From: Micropterix aruncella
Lineage: Eukaryota; Arthropoda; Insecta; Lepidoptera; Micropterigidae
NCBI GenBank assembly: GCA_944548615.1
Contig: OX155972.1
Coordinates: 8,634,159 to 8,698,158 of the forward strand
Length of the DNA stretch: 64,000 nucleotides
Reading direction: 5' to 3'
The notes beneath the pieces are model-generated. The model saw only the letters and a list, made by a program, of their open reading frames with translations. It ran no database searches and was not told the origin of the DNA. How positions within the stretch are numbered: position 1 is the first letter of the stretch; each line of letters starts with the position of its first letter. A program made the position numbers and the translations under genes. This document shows positions 40,601-51,016 of this stretch, in pieces.

Positions 40601-40602
40601 AA

Positions 40603-40850
40603 AATCGAAGACTATAGCGGTTGTTTGACATTATAAATAGGATAGAAAACGAATTTACCGCGTGAAATTTGTAGGACCCGACGTTTCGGTGACGTTGCAG
40701 CCGCCGTTGTCTAGGGTAGACTGAAGAGCTGTCAGTCCGTTGTTTTGCGGGTAGGCCGCAAACCGCTGCCGCCACTGCGTAGGTTATAACGGTGGTGGGG
40801 GGCCGGGCTCGGAGCGCGGGAATTTTGAAAATCCGTCTTGCACACAACAC
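40603..40850. repeat. copy of the 'gacgtttcggtgacgttgca' repeat
   Basis: Matches 24270-24400 ('atcgaagactat.gcggttg...') and the arms of 56170-56340. A GC-rich extension follows. Class unknown. Confidence 0.5.
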
Positions 40851-41260
40851 TCACTGTATCCTGTTTTACGTCTTTGCGTATTTATAATTAACGTATTAGA
40901 TAGCTCAATGCCATATTATGTATTGGCAACTTCTTTGCTCCGGTGACATGCAGGTGGCACCGATACATTTGTCCAGTGAAACTAATCGCTGTTTTTTTTA
41001 TAAAGGACTGATTGTTTATGAAAACCAATTGTAAAAACACATTCAATTACTAGGGCCATCTATCGCATCTATATATTTGCTTATTATATCACAGAAACAA
41101 TACGGAAATAATAGAATAGCATTATTAGTCTATTTAAACTTTAAAGCGCGTTAATTATAAATAAGTATGAGTGCGTGTTAAAAGTGAGTTCATTTTGTGC
41201 AAAAATATATGGATTTATTAATCTAGCCGTAATCCAAACTTCTCTGATCATAGCACAAAA

Positions 41261-41730
41261 TGGGCCCGATTGCGTTTCTTTGTGAACTAAAACTAAAATT
41301 AGTTCAAGCGAACGAGACAGAGCAATACGTTAGAGCGGGATATGAAACGAACGATCGTCGATAAATACTACCTGCCGAACTTATACTCGTCCGAATAAAT
41401 TCGAGCATATTTCGTGCGGTGTAAGATTTGACCTTGGCGGGCAGTTTTAATGGGAAAAAGTGACAATCGGTCATCTGAATGAATGAATGAATGAATAAAT
41501 GAATGAATGAATGAAAAAATGAATGAAAATCTCTTTACTGCACAATAAAATAAGGTACAATGGCGGACTTATTGCTACACTACAGCAATATCTTCCAGTC
41601 AACCAAAGCAATATCTTCCAGTCAACCAACCAATATCTTTCATCTCACACTCTGCTCTGGCGTATTGCCCTGTCTCGTTCATACGGACTAATTTCCGATT
41701 TTAGTTCACGAAGAAACGCAATCGAGCCCA
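41261..41730. mobile_element. hAT-like MITE, copy A, with a nested insertion
   Basis: The ends are TGGGCCCGATTGCGTTTCTT and the complementary ...ACGCAATCGAGCCCA, identical to copy B at 44556-44856. A segment of about 170 bp (41480-41650) interrupts it, flanked by TCATCT on both sides. No coding capacity. Confidence 0.75.
41480..41643 (-). mobile_element. retroposon tail nested in the MITE, (TTCA)n tail
   Basis: Begins with (GAATGAAT)n on the plus strand, then 'tctctttactgcacaataaa' and 'acaatggcggacttattgc', similar to 46060-46145. On the minus strand this is a 3' UTR with a tetranucleotide tail. The flanking TCATCT duplication marks it as an insertion. Confidence 0.65.
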
Positions 41731-42340
41731 TTGTCAATATAAATATTTAGATATTATAAAACCACGAATGTTTGTGTATAACGCGGTTGCATTTTACTGC
41801 TCATTCAGTGTCTTTTAATTGTAAGAAATACACATGTTTTTGCTGCGAAAGTAATGCATTTCTGAAATAATAACTACGATCATTCATACAACCATATCTC
41901 AAGAGTTTGCTGTTTAATTTCTGATTGCATATTTTCTATATAGGATTTTGTATTTTAAAAAATTGTATTTTGGTAAAATTAACATACGAAGCAGAACCTC
42001 TGTTTGTATGTATAAAGAGTGGTTAAGTAACGGTATAATAGACTGTTGATTTCTGCTTATCCAGTGGAAGAGAGAATTTATTAGCAGTGGATATCTTTAT
42101 CGGTGGCGAAAATAGGAAAAAGGCGGTTTTACATTATTCTCTGGAGTATTCAAAGTTTCAAGGACTTAATTTTTAAAATGTCGGGATTTTCAGCTGTTTT
42201 CAAATGACGCTACGTTACCTACATAACTTTGTTTCCAAGATTTAATAATCAGCGATACGTAAGTAGGTAAGAATAATTGAGGATACTTGACGAAATTTTT
42301 GAAAACCTCCAGGCTTAGAGCTCAATTTCCCACCTGTATT
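41731..42340. other. no recognisable gene
   Basis: AT-rich intergenic sequence without element ends or motif-bearing frames. Confidence 0.4.
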
Positions 42341-42344
42341 CTTG

Positions 42345-43225
42345 GGGGGAGCTAACGGGCCCATGATGAGTTGGCCACGATGACCCATGTGTTCAGGGTC
42401 GGTCACACTCACGGGTCAACACCCATCCGACGGCCTCCTCGCACGGGGTGCGAACCTGGGTAGGACTCTGGAATCAGTTTCCCCTGGGAATCAAACCTCT
42501 GGCGCTCCTGGACGGTCTGCGCACCGTGCGGCGCAAGCCAATCGATTGTGCACTCCGACTAACATCTTGCGGTGTCGACTACAACGGGCGAACCCGTCAC
42601 CACAGGACGTTTTAACGATTAGTCGTTCTGTCGCCCTGCAGTGAACGTAGAAGACTTTGGACAGTACAATTCTACGTCCAGCTACGTCACAACCCGTGAG
42701 AGTCCAACGCTTTACCGCGAGTGAGCCAGGAATAAACCCGGCGGGCTCGAGATACTCGCGCCCTCACTTCCAATTGTGACCAGATTTCTCCGGTCTCTCG
42801 ATTGGTTCCGAGTTCGAGGTCGCTTGCGCGGTTCTCTCCCTTACGAAGCGGTGAAACGGAGTGCACCGAATCTATCGCGGACCAAGGCGTCCTTTGCCCG
42901 ACTCTGAACCGGGATCGGATGGCCAATGGTCATTTCAAGAGCAGTCCCCGTAAGGTAGACAACTACCCCCGCTCTATAGGAAACAATACAGTTCCCAGAC
43001 TCCCCCGATCGTTAGTCGGAGAGCACAATCGATTGGCTTGCGCCGCTCGGTGCGCAGACCGTCCAGGAGCGCCAGAGGATTGATTCCCAGGGGAGACTGG
43101 TTGACCCAGTGTCCTACCCAGGCTCGCACCCCATGCGTGGAGGCCATCGGATGGGTGTTGACCCGTGAGTGTGACCGACCCTGAAACAGAATGGGTCTTC
43201 GTGGCCAACTCAGCAAGGGCCCATT
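42345..43225 (+). repeat. GC-rich interspersed repeat: A (inverted), B, A
   Basis: Module B (42566-43018, 'acaacgggcgaacccgtcac' at the start) is followed by A (43019-43225, ending 'ccaactcagcaagggcccat'). An inverted copy of A precedes it (42345-42560). So A flanks B on both sides in opposite orientation. Frames of 79-93 codons exist on both strands but are not assigned. Confidence 0.75.
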
Positions 43226-43228
43226 AGC

Positions 43229-43677
43229 TCCCTAACAGTCGGGGGAGTCTGGAAGCTGTATTGTTTCCTATAGAGCGGGGGTGGTTGCGTACCTTACAGC
43301 GACTGCTCTTGAAATGACCATTGGCCATCCGATCCCGGCTCAGAGGCGGGCAAAGGACGCCATGGTCCGCGATAGATTCGGTATTCACCGTTTCACCGCT
43401 TCGTAAGGGAGAGGACCGCGCAAGCGACCTCGAACTCGGAACCAATCGAGAGTCCGGAGAAATCTGGACCCAATTGGTAGTAAGGGCGCGAGTGTCGCCC
43501 GCCAGGTAGCATTCCTGGCTATCTCGCGGTAAGGCGTTGGTTTCTTGCGGGTTGTGGCGTAGCTAGACGCTGGATTGTTTTGTCCAAAGTCTTCTACGCT
43601 CACTGCAGGTCGATAGAACGACTAATCGTTAAAACGTCCTGTGGTGACGGGTTCGCCCGTTGTAGTTGACAACTCAA
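43229..43677 (-). repeat. inverted copy of module B
   Basis: Near-complete reverse complement of 42566-43018, about 90% identical by eye. Together with the previous entry it makes a roughly 1.1-kb imperfect palindrome with A as the spacer. Confidence 0.8.
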
Positions 43678-43682
43678 TATGT

Positions 43683-44345
43683 AGTCTTGGGGAGCTAATG
43701 GGACCTTGCTGAGTTGGCCAGAAAGACCCTTTTTGTTCAGGGTTGGTCACACTCACGGGTTAACACCCATCCGGCGGCCTCCACCCATGAAGCGCGAACC
43801 CGGGTAGGACACTGGCCTTAGGGCTAGTTTTCCCTAGGAATCAAGTCAATCTTCTGGCGCTCCTGGACGGTGTGCGCACCGTGCGGCGTAAACCAATCGA
43901 TTGTGCAATCGACTAACAGTCGGGAGAGTCTGGAAGCAGTACTGCTTCCTATAGAGCAGGGGTAGTTGTTAAACTTGCGGAAACTGCTCTTGAAACTACC
44001 ATTCGGCCACCCGATTCTGGGTGAACAGACGGGCAAAGGATGCCGTGGTCCGCGATAGATTCGGTAGACACCGTTGCACCGCTACGACCTCGATTCTGTA
44101 ACCAGTCAGGAGGTAAGAGGTATCCTGAAGGTTAATTCCAAACGGAGATATCTTTCCAAACTGTTAGTCAGGGGGTTAGGCTGCCCGCTGGGTACCTTTC
44201 CCGGTGCCTCGCCGTATGGCGTTGACCTCTGACGGGCGAGTGGCGTAACTAGTCATTTGACTGTGTTCGTCCCAAGTCTCTACGCTTACCTCACGGGGGA
44301 CCGAACGATTCAATATCATTAAAATTCCTGAGGTGACGGGTTCAC
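43683..44345 (-). repeat. GC-rich interspersed repeat unit (A then reverse B)
   Basis: A at 43683-43920, B reversed at 43921-44345, ending 'gaggtgacgggttcacc'. It is more diverged than its neighbours and includes the 'gaggtatcctgaaggttaat' variant of B shared with 15.8 and 31.6 kb. It ends at the gypsy-type gag fragment. Confidence 0.75.
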
Positions 44346-44349
44346 CAGT

Positions 44350-44550
44350 TAACAGTCGGTCGCGCATATACTCTTCTAGCACACCACCAATTTGACGCGT
44401 CTTGGCAAGATGTTTGAATCCCTGCAGGTATTCTCCAACTTCTTCACCGCCGACCTGCCGGTTCATCCGGAACATATGTCGTTCAGCGATGACCGGAGTC
44501 CGCAGTTTTAAATGGTCCAAATCGGCAAACATTTTCTCCTCCGATTGTAT
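44350..44550 (-). pseudogene. Ty3/gypsy-type gag fragment
   Basis: About 65 minus-strand codons resemble the capsid region of Ty3/gypsy LTR elements: MFADLDHLKLRTPVIAERHM, then a GEEVGEYLQGFKHLA stretch and a LEEYMRDRLLTG end (family pattern: .ER..F....Q..GE.V.EY...L..LA....FG..L.E.LRDRLV.G). No zinc knuckle, pol or LTR was found. It is truncated on one side by a GC-rich repeat and on the other by the MITE at 44556. The longer 210-codon frame that includes it is a chance fusion through the MITE. Confidence 0.6.
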
Positions 44551-44555
44551 CACAA

Positions 44556-44856
44556 TGGGCCCGATTGCGTTTCTTTGTGAACTAAAACTAAGATTAGTCC
44601 AAACGAACGAGACAGAGCAATATGTTAGAGCGGGATATGAAACGAACGATCGACGATAAATACTACCTGCCGAACTTATACTCGTCCGAATAAATTCGAG
44701 CATATTTCGTGCGGTGTAAGATTTGACCTTGGCGGGCAGTTTTAATGCGAAAAAGTGATAACCGGTCATCTCACACTCCGCTCTAGCGTATTGCTCTGTC
44801 ACGTTCACACGGACTAATTTACGATTTTAATTCACGAAGAAACGCAATCGAGCCCA
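44556..44856. mobile_element. hAT-like MITE, copy B (intact)
   Basis: 301 bp with terminal inverted repeats of about 25 bp (TGGGCCCGATTGCGTTTCTT at the left). Flanks share 'tatcaca' next to each end, offset by one base, which suits the 7-8-bp target duplication of hAT elements. It lies beside the gag fragment. Confidence 0.75.
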
Positions 44857-44879
44857 ATATCACACATACTAATCACACA

Positions 44880-45075
44880 TAATAGCATGTTTTTAATAGC
44901 ATAATAGCTTTTTTTTTTTTTTTTCTACCCCTTTTATATATCTATTCATACATTTTTACTTGTGGAACTTTGTAATTGGCCGTATATACATATTAATTTG
45001 TAATAACCGTATACCTAGCTGTAAGATTCCTAAAATTAATAAAATAAAATAAAAAATAAAATAAAATAAAATGTG
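44880..45075 (+). mobile_element. retroposon 3' tail with (AAAAT)n
   Basis: An AT-rich 3'-UTR-like stretch ending in repeated AAATA/AAAAT units at 45036-45072. No coding part. Confidence 0.4.
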
Positions 45076-45181
45076 TTGCTGCCAGCTATGAGATTACGGT
45101 AGTCTCCAGTCAGTCTTCTTCAATTTTGTTAAACTTTTGCGTGCCTTGGTGAATGAAATACGCCATAATTCATTATGTATG

Positions 45182-45250
45182 TCGTTGTTGTTGTTGTTGT
45201 TGTTGTTGTTGTTGATTAAGTTGTTGTATACATCATTATGTATACAACAA
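45182..45250. repeat. (GTT)n microsatellite and adjacent hairpin
   Basis: (GTT)10-11 at 45183-45213 followed by a 12-bp palindrome (GTTGTTGTATAC ... GTATACAACAAC). Confidence 0.85.
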
Positions 45251-45339
45251 CGTAATCAGAGGAGTGATTACAATAAATTCAATCCGTACATATATGTCCG
45301 TACATATAACCTTGCATCTCCTTTCCTCGCCGACACAAA

Positions 45340-45384
45340 ACTCGGCCGGTCGTGGCTCGGCACAAGAGCTACGACCGGCCGAGT
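45340..45384. repeat. GC-rich hairpin, 19-bp arms
   Basis: Arms 45340-45358 and 45366-45384 are complementary with a single G.T-type mismatch and a 7-nt loop. It stands out from AT-rich surroundings. Confidence 0.9.
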
Positions 45385-45478
45385 CCTTGTCGTCCACGAA
45401 AATAAAAAACAGGACTCCCTTTACAGAAAATAAACTATTTTATTTACAATTATTTTGATTACCTTGTTTTATGAAATA

Positions 45479-45678
45479 CTAGCTGCGCCCAGCGGTTTCA
45501 CCCGCGTGGTGATGGAAAATTGTGATAATGATTAATAAATTATAGCCTATGTGTTATTCTGATGTGTAAGCTATATTATTGTAAAGTTTCATCAAAATCC
45601 ATTCAGTAGTTTTTGCGTGAAAGAGTAACAAACATCCATACATACATACAAACTCTCGCGTTTATAATATTAGTAGGA
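45479..45678 (-). mobile_element. short non-autonomous Helitron
   Basis: On the minus strand: host A, 5' TC at 45678, then TACTAATATTATAAACGCG, and a 3' end with hairpin GCGG/CCGC, a 9-nt spacer, CTAG at 45482-45479 and host T. 200 bp, resembling LEP1-type lepidopteran elements. Confidence 0.75.
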
Positions 45679-45774
45679 TAGTAGGATAGAATTTAAATTT
45701 CGAATGTCAATTTCTTAGATTTTTTTCCTACTTACTTGACAGTTATCGTTATATTTTAGATAATTCAATCTTTA

Positions 45775-45917
45775 TAAATTATAGCCTATGTGTTATTCTG
45801 ATGTGTAAGATATATTATTGTAAAGTTTCATCGACATCCATTCAGTAGATTTTGCGTGAAAGAGTAACAAACATCCATACATACATACAAACTTTCGCGT
45901 TTACAATATTAGTAGGA
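45775..45917 (-). mobile_element. Helitron fragment, 3'-truncated
   Basis: Nearly identical to the first 140 bp of the neighbour at 45479-45678 but lacking the hairpin/CTAG end. Same orientation. Confidence 0.65.
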
Positions 45918-45918
45918 T

Positions 45919-46035
45919 ATATGGTTTATGTATTTATCCATATAGACACTTCCTAAATGTACTCAATCGTACCTTTCATTTGACACTAAACCCAATATAT
46001 TTATGTTAATTTATTGACTTTTGGACAACTACTTA
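45919..46035 (+). repeat. interspersed repeat fragment ('catttgacactaaa' family)
   Basis: 'tttatgtatttatccatata' through 'ttatgttaatttattgac' matches 58145-58290 and, inverted, 56830-56930. Confidence 0.6.
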
Positions 46036-46039
46036 GAAT

Positions 46040-46145
46040 ATAATAGAATAGAATACAATAACTTTATTTTGCTATAAAAACATAACTTAATGAATATTAC
46101 ACTGGTTTTATAAAAAATACAATTTATGCACAAATGGCGGACTTA
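46040..46145 (-). mobile_element. retroposon 3' tail
   Basis: 'aatagaatagaatacaataa' and 'caaatggcggacttat' parallel the nested tail at 41480-41643; minus-strand 3' UTR with (TTCTA)n-like tail. Confidence 0.45.
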
Positions 46146-46149
46146 TCTA

Positions 46150-46490
46150 TTTCTTCGGACTTCTATTTCTTGATTGTTGATTGTTAGTTTGATCCTTATT
46201 AAATGTAGTTTATGTAGAACTCTTTATATGCTTTCTATTTTTCTAGTTTTCATATATTTTTGTTATTGTATTGCTGATTCTCTATGTTTTCTCTTCATTT
46301 CTATTTATCTTTATTTTTCTAGTTTTTATGTCTTTGTTATTTTTGAATTTCTATGTTTGTTTTCAATATTAGTTTTTTAAAGACTTTTTTATAATTTGAA
46401 ATGTAATTTTATTTGTAGAAATACCAATTTTATTTGATATGTAATTTCTATACCCAGATCGGGTTTTTGAAAATATTTTTTTCTTATTCT
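46150..46490 (-). pseudogene. LINE linker region, second copy of the 35.1-36.1 kb element
   Basis: Matches 35100-35260 and 35847-36000 without the foldback insertion. The minus strand encodes HLIRIKLTINNQEIE before the match breaks at about 46158. It preserves the uninterrupted target of foldback copy 3. Confidence 0.65.
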
Positions 46491-46679
46491 TATCGCTATA
46501 GCAATATCTTATATCCTACAGTTAACCATTTGATAAAATAATTGCAAATTTTCACCGTTAAATACACAAATAAGTAGTAAAGTTAAATTTAAAATAAACT
46601 TATACAAATATATGTCAGTAACTTATGCTAAGGTTGCCTAGGGAAGGATAAAGGAGAGGACAAGGTGAGGTATTTGGTT

Positions 46680-46870
46680 AGTGGCTGTGTAAAAATAAAC
46701 GTTTCTTCAACAACTTTTTGAAAGTATGCAACGAAGGTGCATGCCTGATAAAAGGTAGGCAGCTGATTTCAAAAACGAGCAGAATTCAATGGACCGTAAA
46801 AGAGTGCTTGTAAACAGAAGAATGATGTATCGGAATGGCGAGTGTGTTACTTACATGACATAACGCCTAC
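46680..46870 (-). pseudogene. LINE ORF2 C-terminal remnant
   Basis: The minus strand gives CLPFIRHAPSLHTFKKLLKK followed by RLF, the typical final block (LP..IR.APSL..FKK.LK..LF). Upstream residues are broken by a stop. No other domain. Confidence 0.5.
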
Positions 46871-46899
46871 TTACATGACATAACGATGACATTGTGACC

Positions 46900-48500
46900 A
46901 GCCACCCCTCACTGGACCCCAAGTTTTTTGATGTGAGGAGGTGGTGTCAACTTGCGGGTTATCTCCGTATTGAACGTCGATTGAATGTATATCAGAAGGT
47001 ATTTATTGTATCAGAAGGAATTTATAGTGATTTATATTGCCAGTTTGTTAACGACCCCCGAATATGTTAGGGGTTGAAGTGAATGCGGTGGCTATCTGCC
47101 TGAAGTTACGAGGGTGCATGGATAAGGATTACAGTTTGTGCTCAGAGTATCTTGTACTCGACACGGCTCGAGTCTGTAGGAGTTCAGACTGATGCTTGCT
47201 CGTCTCGATATGAGAAAGGATGGAAAAGGTACCCAAAATGGTCGAACCCATGTGTCCGTCTCTTTACCGCCCCGAGGGGCGTTTCGTTCTTTGCAGGATC
47301 CAGGGATTCCTCCCCCCCGTGGCTGCTCCGAGACCTGCCCACGGACCGTGCGCCTCCACCATCATCGTTTTTGATGCGTCCTCTACCCCGCTCACCGGCC
47401 CTAAATTTGTGATATTTGTTGTTTTTTTTTTCTTTTCTATTGTTAATATGGTAAATTTAGTATTATTTTTGTAAATTTTTACTTTGTAAATATCTTTTAT
47501 TTTAAATAAATGGGTTCTCGGGGCGGTACGGGGGGGGTGGTTTACCCTATTTCACCCCCTGCGCGTTCTACCCTTCTGGTACGCGCAGGGTTGTCGTAGC
47601 ACGACATCCCGGGCAGACAAGACGACCCTCGTCGTTATAACTGCCCGGGCGGTGGGCGGGGTTTGCTGCCCTCACCTATCGCCTTGAAACTCTTAACTGA
47701 CCCAACTCGTGAGAGTAGTACCGGGTTGATTCCGCCGCTCTCTTGCGGGAAGTGATCATTGGAGAAATGATACCCTGGTGCTATTTTCGCCGCCTTATCA
47801 AGGCCGAAAAATAACGCAATCCAAAATATTCCGAGTAAAAATGTTGTTCAATGTAACTGATTTGACAAAGTAGTTAAAATTCGTGCTAATTCAGCGCGGA
47901 GCTATGTATTGACGATAATGCATTTCACTGGAATTCAATGCAATTGTTGACTGGCATGTACGATACTTAAGGTTCAAGCTTTTAGAAATTGAATGAAACA
48001 TGGCCTTGAATTAAAATTTAATTGAATTTGAAATTGAAGTTATCCAAGTTCAAATTTGCCAGTGTGAAAAAACAGCAATTACATAGGTAAGGACCCAATA
48101 TGTTTTATAATTTCTTTAAAGCTGATTTTTAAAAATATTCTGTCCTATTTTTTGAGATAGATGAATATCCGGTACCGGACGCGGTTTTAAACAATCCGTG
48201 TGAAAGCAGCTTGCGGCTCCTAGGGGCCGGATGGAGAGTACGTCGGAACCTAACCAAGCATGAATAATTTATATGGAAAAATGTCAGATCTTTGTTCGCC
48301 GGGCAGAAGGATAGATGTTCAAAGGAGGAGTAAGGTGGTTTTATTGTTGATTGCATTACTTATGCCGTCGGGGAAGAGGATTGTCTATCATCGAATCTAA
48401 CGTATCCATACTTGATTTCGATTACCGGGCTGTTAAGACAACGCAAATATTTGAGTACACAGCTGCTTTGTTCTTAGTTAACGCTAAAAAAATGGTCATA
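46900..48500. other. no gene assigned; contains a GC-rich tract
   Basis: 47150-47420 and 47510-47800 are GC-rich with an AATAAA between them (about 47505). An 86-codon frame at 47152-47412 is Pro/Ser/Arg-rich with no known domain. The composition suggests the 3' part of a transposable element, but I cannot name it. Confidence 0.35.
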
Positions 48501-48504
48501 CTTA

Positions 48505-48700
48505 GGTCATAAAGAAAGTTTCTGGATTCTGACAAATAAAACCAGATATTAGACTTATGATACATTTATTGTTTCTCGAAGTATATTCCCTCACAATTTA
48601 AACATTTTTGCATTTGTTGGAACCATTGTAAAAAGCAATTAGACCAGTATTTCTTAAGTATCTTATACGCGGTTTGAAACCAGGTTAAAAACCAAGGTTA
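48505..48700 (-). pseudogene. mariner transposase C-terminus with 3' end
   Basis: The minus strand reads KKYWSNCFLQWFQQMQKCLN then CEGIYFEKQ and a stop, the last residues of mariner transposases (W..R.QKCI...G.YFE). An 'agaaactttctggattctga' terminal-like sequence follows, as in mariner 3' ends. The core is missing. Confidence 0.6.
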
Positions 48701-49019
48701 CGCTGAAGAGAAGCGAGTTGCGCATTGCCGGCTACAAGGTTTAAAACTAACCCAATAGTTCAGTATTTTTGAACGCTGCTAAGCAGCCGCGGTTCTATAT
48801 AAAGGCTTTTTGGGATGCAGCCCAGGGCCCCGTGGATATAAAGGGCCTCAGTCCCAATAGAAACCTATGAACAATATTGTGAATTACAAACAAAACTAAA
48901 GTCTTAAAAATTACTATCATAAGGATGGCAGCCCTGAGTTCAATTTCTCGCGTCTATTCCGGGGGACTACCCGCCGCTTGTTTTCAGTGTATTTTCTCGC
49001 AAACGCAGTCATTCGCAGT

Positions 49020-49400
49020 ATTTTTTTTATTTCTTTAATCATATATATAACATCTATATAGTTTAAAGCAGTTAAGTTCCCCACTAAGGCTAGTGCCTTG
49101 TCAATGGGTAACTAGTAATGAATGTTTGTATAAAGTTTACTTATAATAACTAGCTTTACAATTTATAATAGTACTTAATTATATTATAATATTATTATAC
49201 ATTGTTTTACTTAGTTGGCCAGGATAAATCGTTATTTAAGTTAAGATTAATAACTTAAATTTCAACGTTTTCTTATGTACGTTTTTGCTAATCGATTTAT
49301 CTATTTTTAGTGTAAAGTAAAATGTCTTACAACTGCTGGTTGTGTATCTGCCATATAAATAAAAATGTTATCGTCCTCTTTTTCCCTATACCGCGTAACT
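49020..49400 (-). mobile_element. LINE/SINE 3' end, inverted relative of 7400-7680
   Basis: 'ttccccactaaggctagtgc' at about 49077 is the complement of the motif at 7606-7625; the T-run at 49021-49028 is the poly(A) of this minus-strand copy. Confidence 0.55.
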
Positions 49401-49763
49401 AGACATAATTATCGAAAACATGTTTTTGTCAAAATGGATATTAGTTTATTAATTATATTAGCCCAAGGCCCCAAAAAGTAACGGTCCGCTTCAGCTGCTC
49501 AGAGAGGACGTATCTACGTTCGCACGACGTATTCACTACAACAGCGTCATGGCCCCTTACTATTTAAACTACAGAAAGTGTGGATGAGTCTTGCACTTTT
49601 GTGTGCAAGTGACGGAAAAAAAGAAAGAAAAAAAAAGAATATGAATGAATCGGTGGTTACATTTTCAATTTATTTTATTGTGATTGTGGTGTCGTAAAAT
49701 GGAGTTTTACAATGTATTCAGGGCCGCACAACCAGCCTTTTAGGCGTACAATAATAATCAATA

Positions 49764-50069
49764 CCCCTTGAGTATGATACGACCAAATCTGGTTCTGAAA
49801 CAATTATCCGTTGAGTATGATACGACCAGATCTGGTTCCGCGTTTTTTTCACTTCTTTGACGTTCTCATATTTATTCATAATTATCTAATTGTTTTACAA
49901 AATGATATTTCAATATTCTATATTCGAAATTTCAATGCAATCATTGTGCAGTTGTTCTTTTTATGATTGGTGTAGTAGTTTCGTAGTTATAGTACTTTAA
50001 GGTCGATGTCGCCGAAAATCCTGCAAAAGAGACAGATGCATCCATGAAAATACCCATTTACTCCAAGGG
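49764..50069 (-). mobile_element. TTAA/CCC-type MITE, inverted copy
   Basis: Reverse complement of 57798-58102 over about 300 bp. TTAA is intact on the right (50070-50073) but mutated on the left. It contains two 'gagtatgatacgaccaaatc'-like units. Confidence 0.7.
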
Positions 50070-50527
50070 TTAAAGAAAAGATTAACCCTTAGTCACATGA
50101 ATGTAATTAAGCGACTGAACATTGACGTCATACATAACTTCCTAAGAATGGATAAAGATTTTTGTACGAATTATTGCATGTTATCAGGTCATTTATAACT
50201 GAAAAAGATACAAACACAAGCCTTTCCTCAGCAGCTGAAGATTTCTGCAGATTTAGCTGTCTGCTGAAGAAAGAATAATAATAGGAATAAATTTATTTTC
50301 TTAAGTAATGTTCCAAAACTTAATTTACAAAGTCTGCTAACTAGGCCGAACCCCGTACCAAGGTAGACTCGGCTAGGTCACTTGTAAGTTTTATATTGTG
50401 TGTATACTTATTAAAGTAGTATTACTGAGAAAAACAAAATAAATGAAAGAAAGTAAATTTACTAACTCTAATAAATACGTAGTATAAATTTCAAGAGTTA
50501 TTTTAATAATATCGAATAATAATAATC

Positions 50528-51016
50528 ATGTTGAAAAATAATAAAGTAATAAGGAAATCAAAATATAACCAGTCAAAATTCGGAAGCGTAGTTTGGAATC
50601 CCCAATATGCTATTCATATAGATAGGATTGAGAGGGTGCAAAAGAGATTTTTAAAATCATTGGACTCTCGGACAGGTAATATGTCTACGGATTATGCAGA
50701 GAGAGCGACAAAACACAAAGTACACTTTTTGTAGGCAAGACGTGCCTTCTTGGACAATATCTTCCTATATAAAATTTTAAATAACCATATTAATTCTTCA
50801 CCCCTTTTGGCCAAAATTCTTTTTAAAATTCCTCGGTCTCCCTCTTCTCGTTCAAAAGATATATTCTATATACCCTCTTTCACACGAACTATGCGAAAAA
50901 TACCTTTTTCAGACGGTCATGTTTATATTCATAATAAAGGTTCGAAAGACCTCGACATATTTTCCGACACGTTGGTTAGTTTTAGAAAAAAAATAGGCGA
51001 TTTGTTGTTGCATTAG
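50528..51016 (+). pseudogene. Jockey-like LINE RT C-terminal fragment, frameshifted
   Basis: The first frame has SVVWNPQYAIHIDRIERVQK and RFLKSLDSR up to a stop near 50734. The second continues with FLDNIFLYKILNNHINSSPL, then FKIPRSPSSRSKDIFYIPSF and DIFSDTLVSFRKKI to the stop at 51016. This is the post-RT tail of Jockey-group ORF2. No catalytic residues. An AT-rich 3' UTR follows. Confidence 0.7.

Noticed and set aside
42802..43445. Conserved short proteins in module B (frames at 42802-43083 and 43224-43445 reverse)
   Set aside because: Similarity follows from the DNA repeat; frames shift between copies, starts differ and no domain is recognisable. Kept only as a point to test.
47152..47474. 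Pro/Ser-rich ORFs in the GC-rich tract
   Set aside because: Three overlapping frames of similar length, no motif, typical of GC-rich non-coding DNA.
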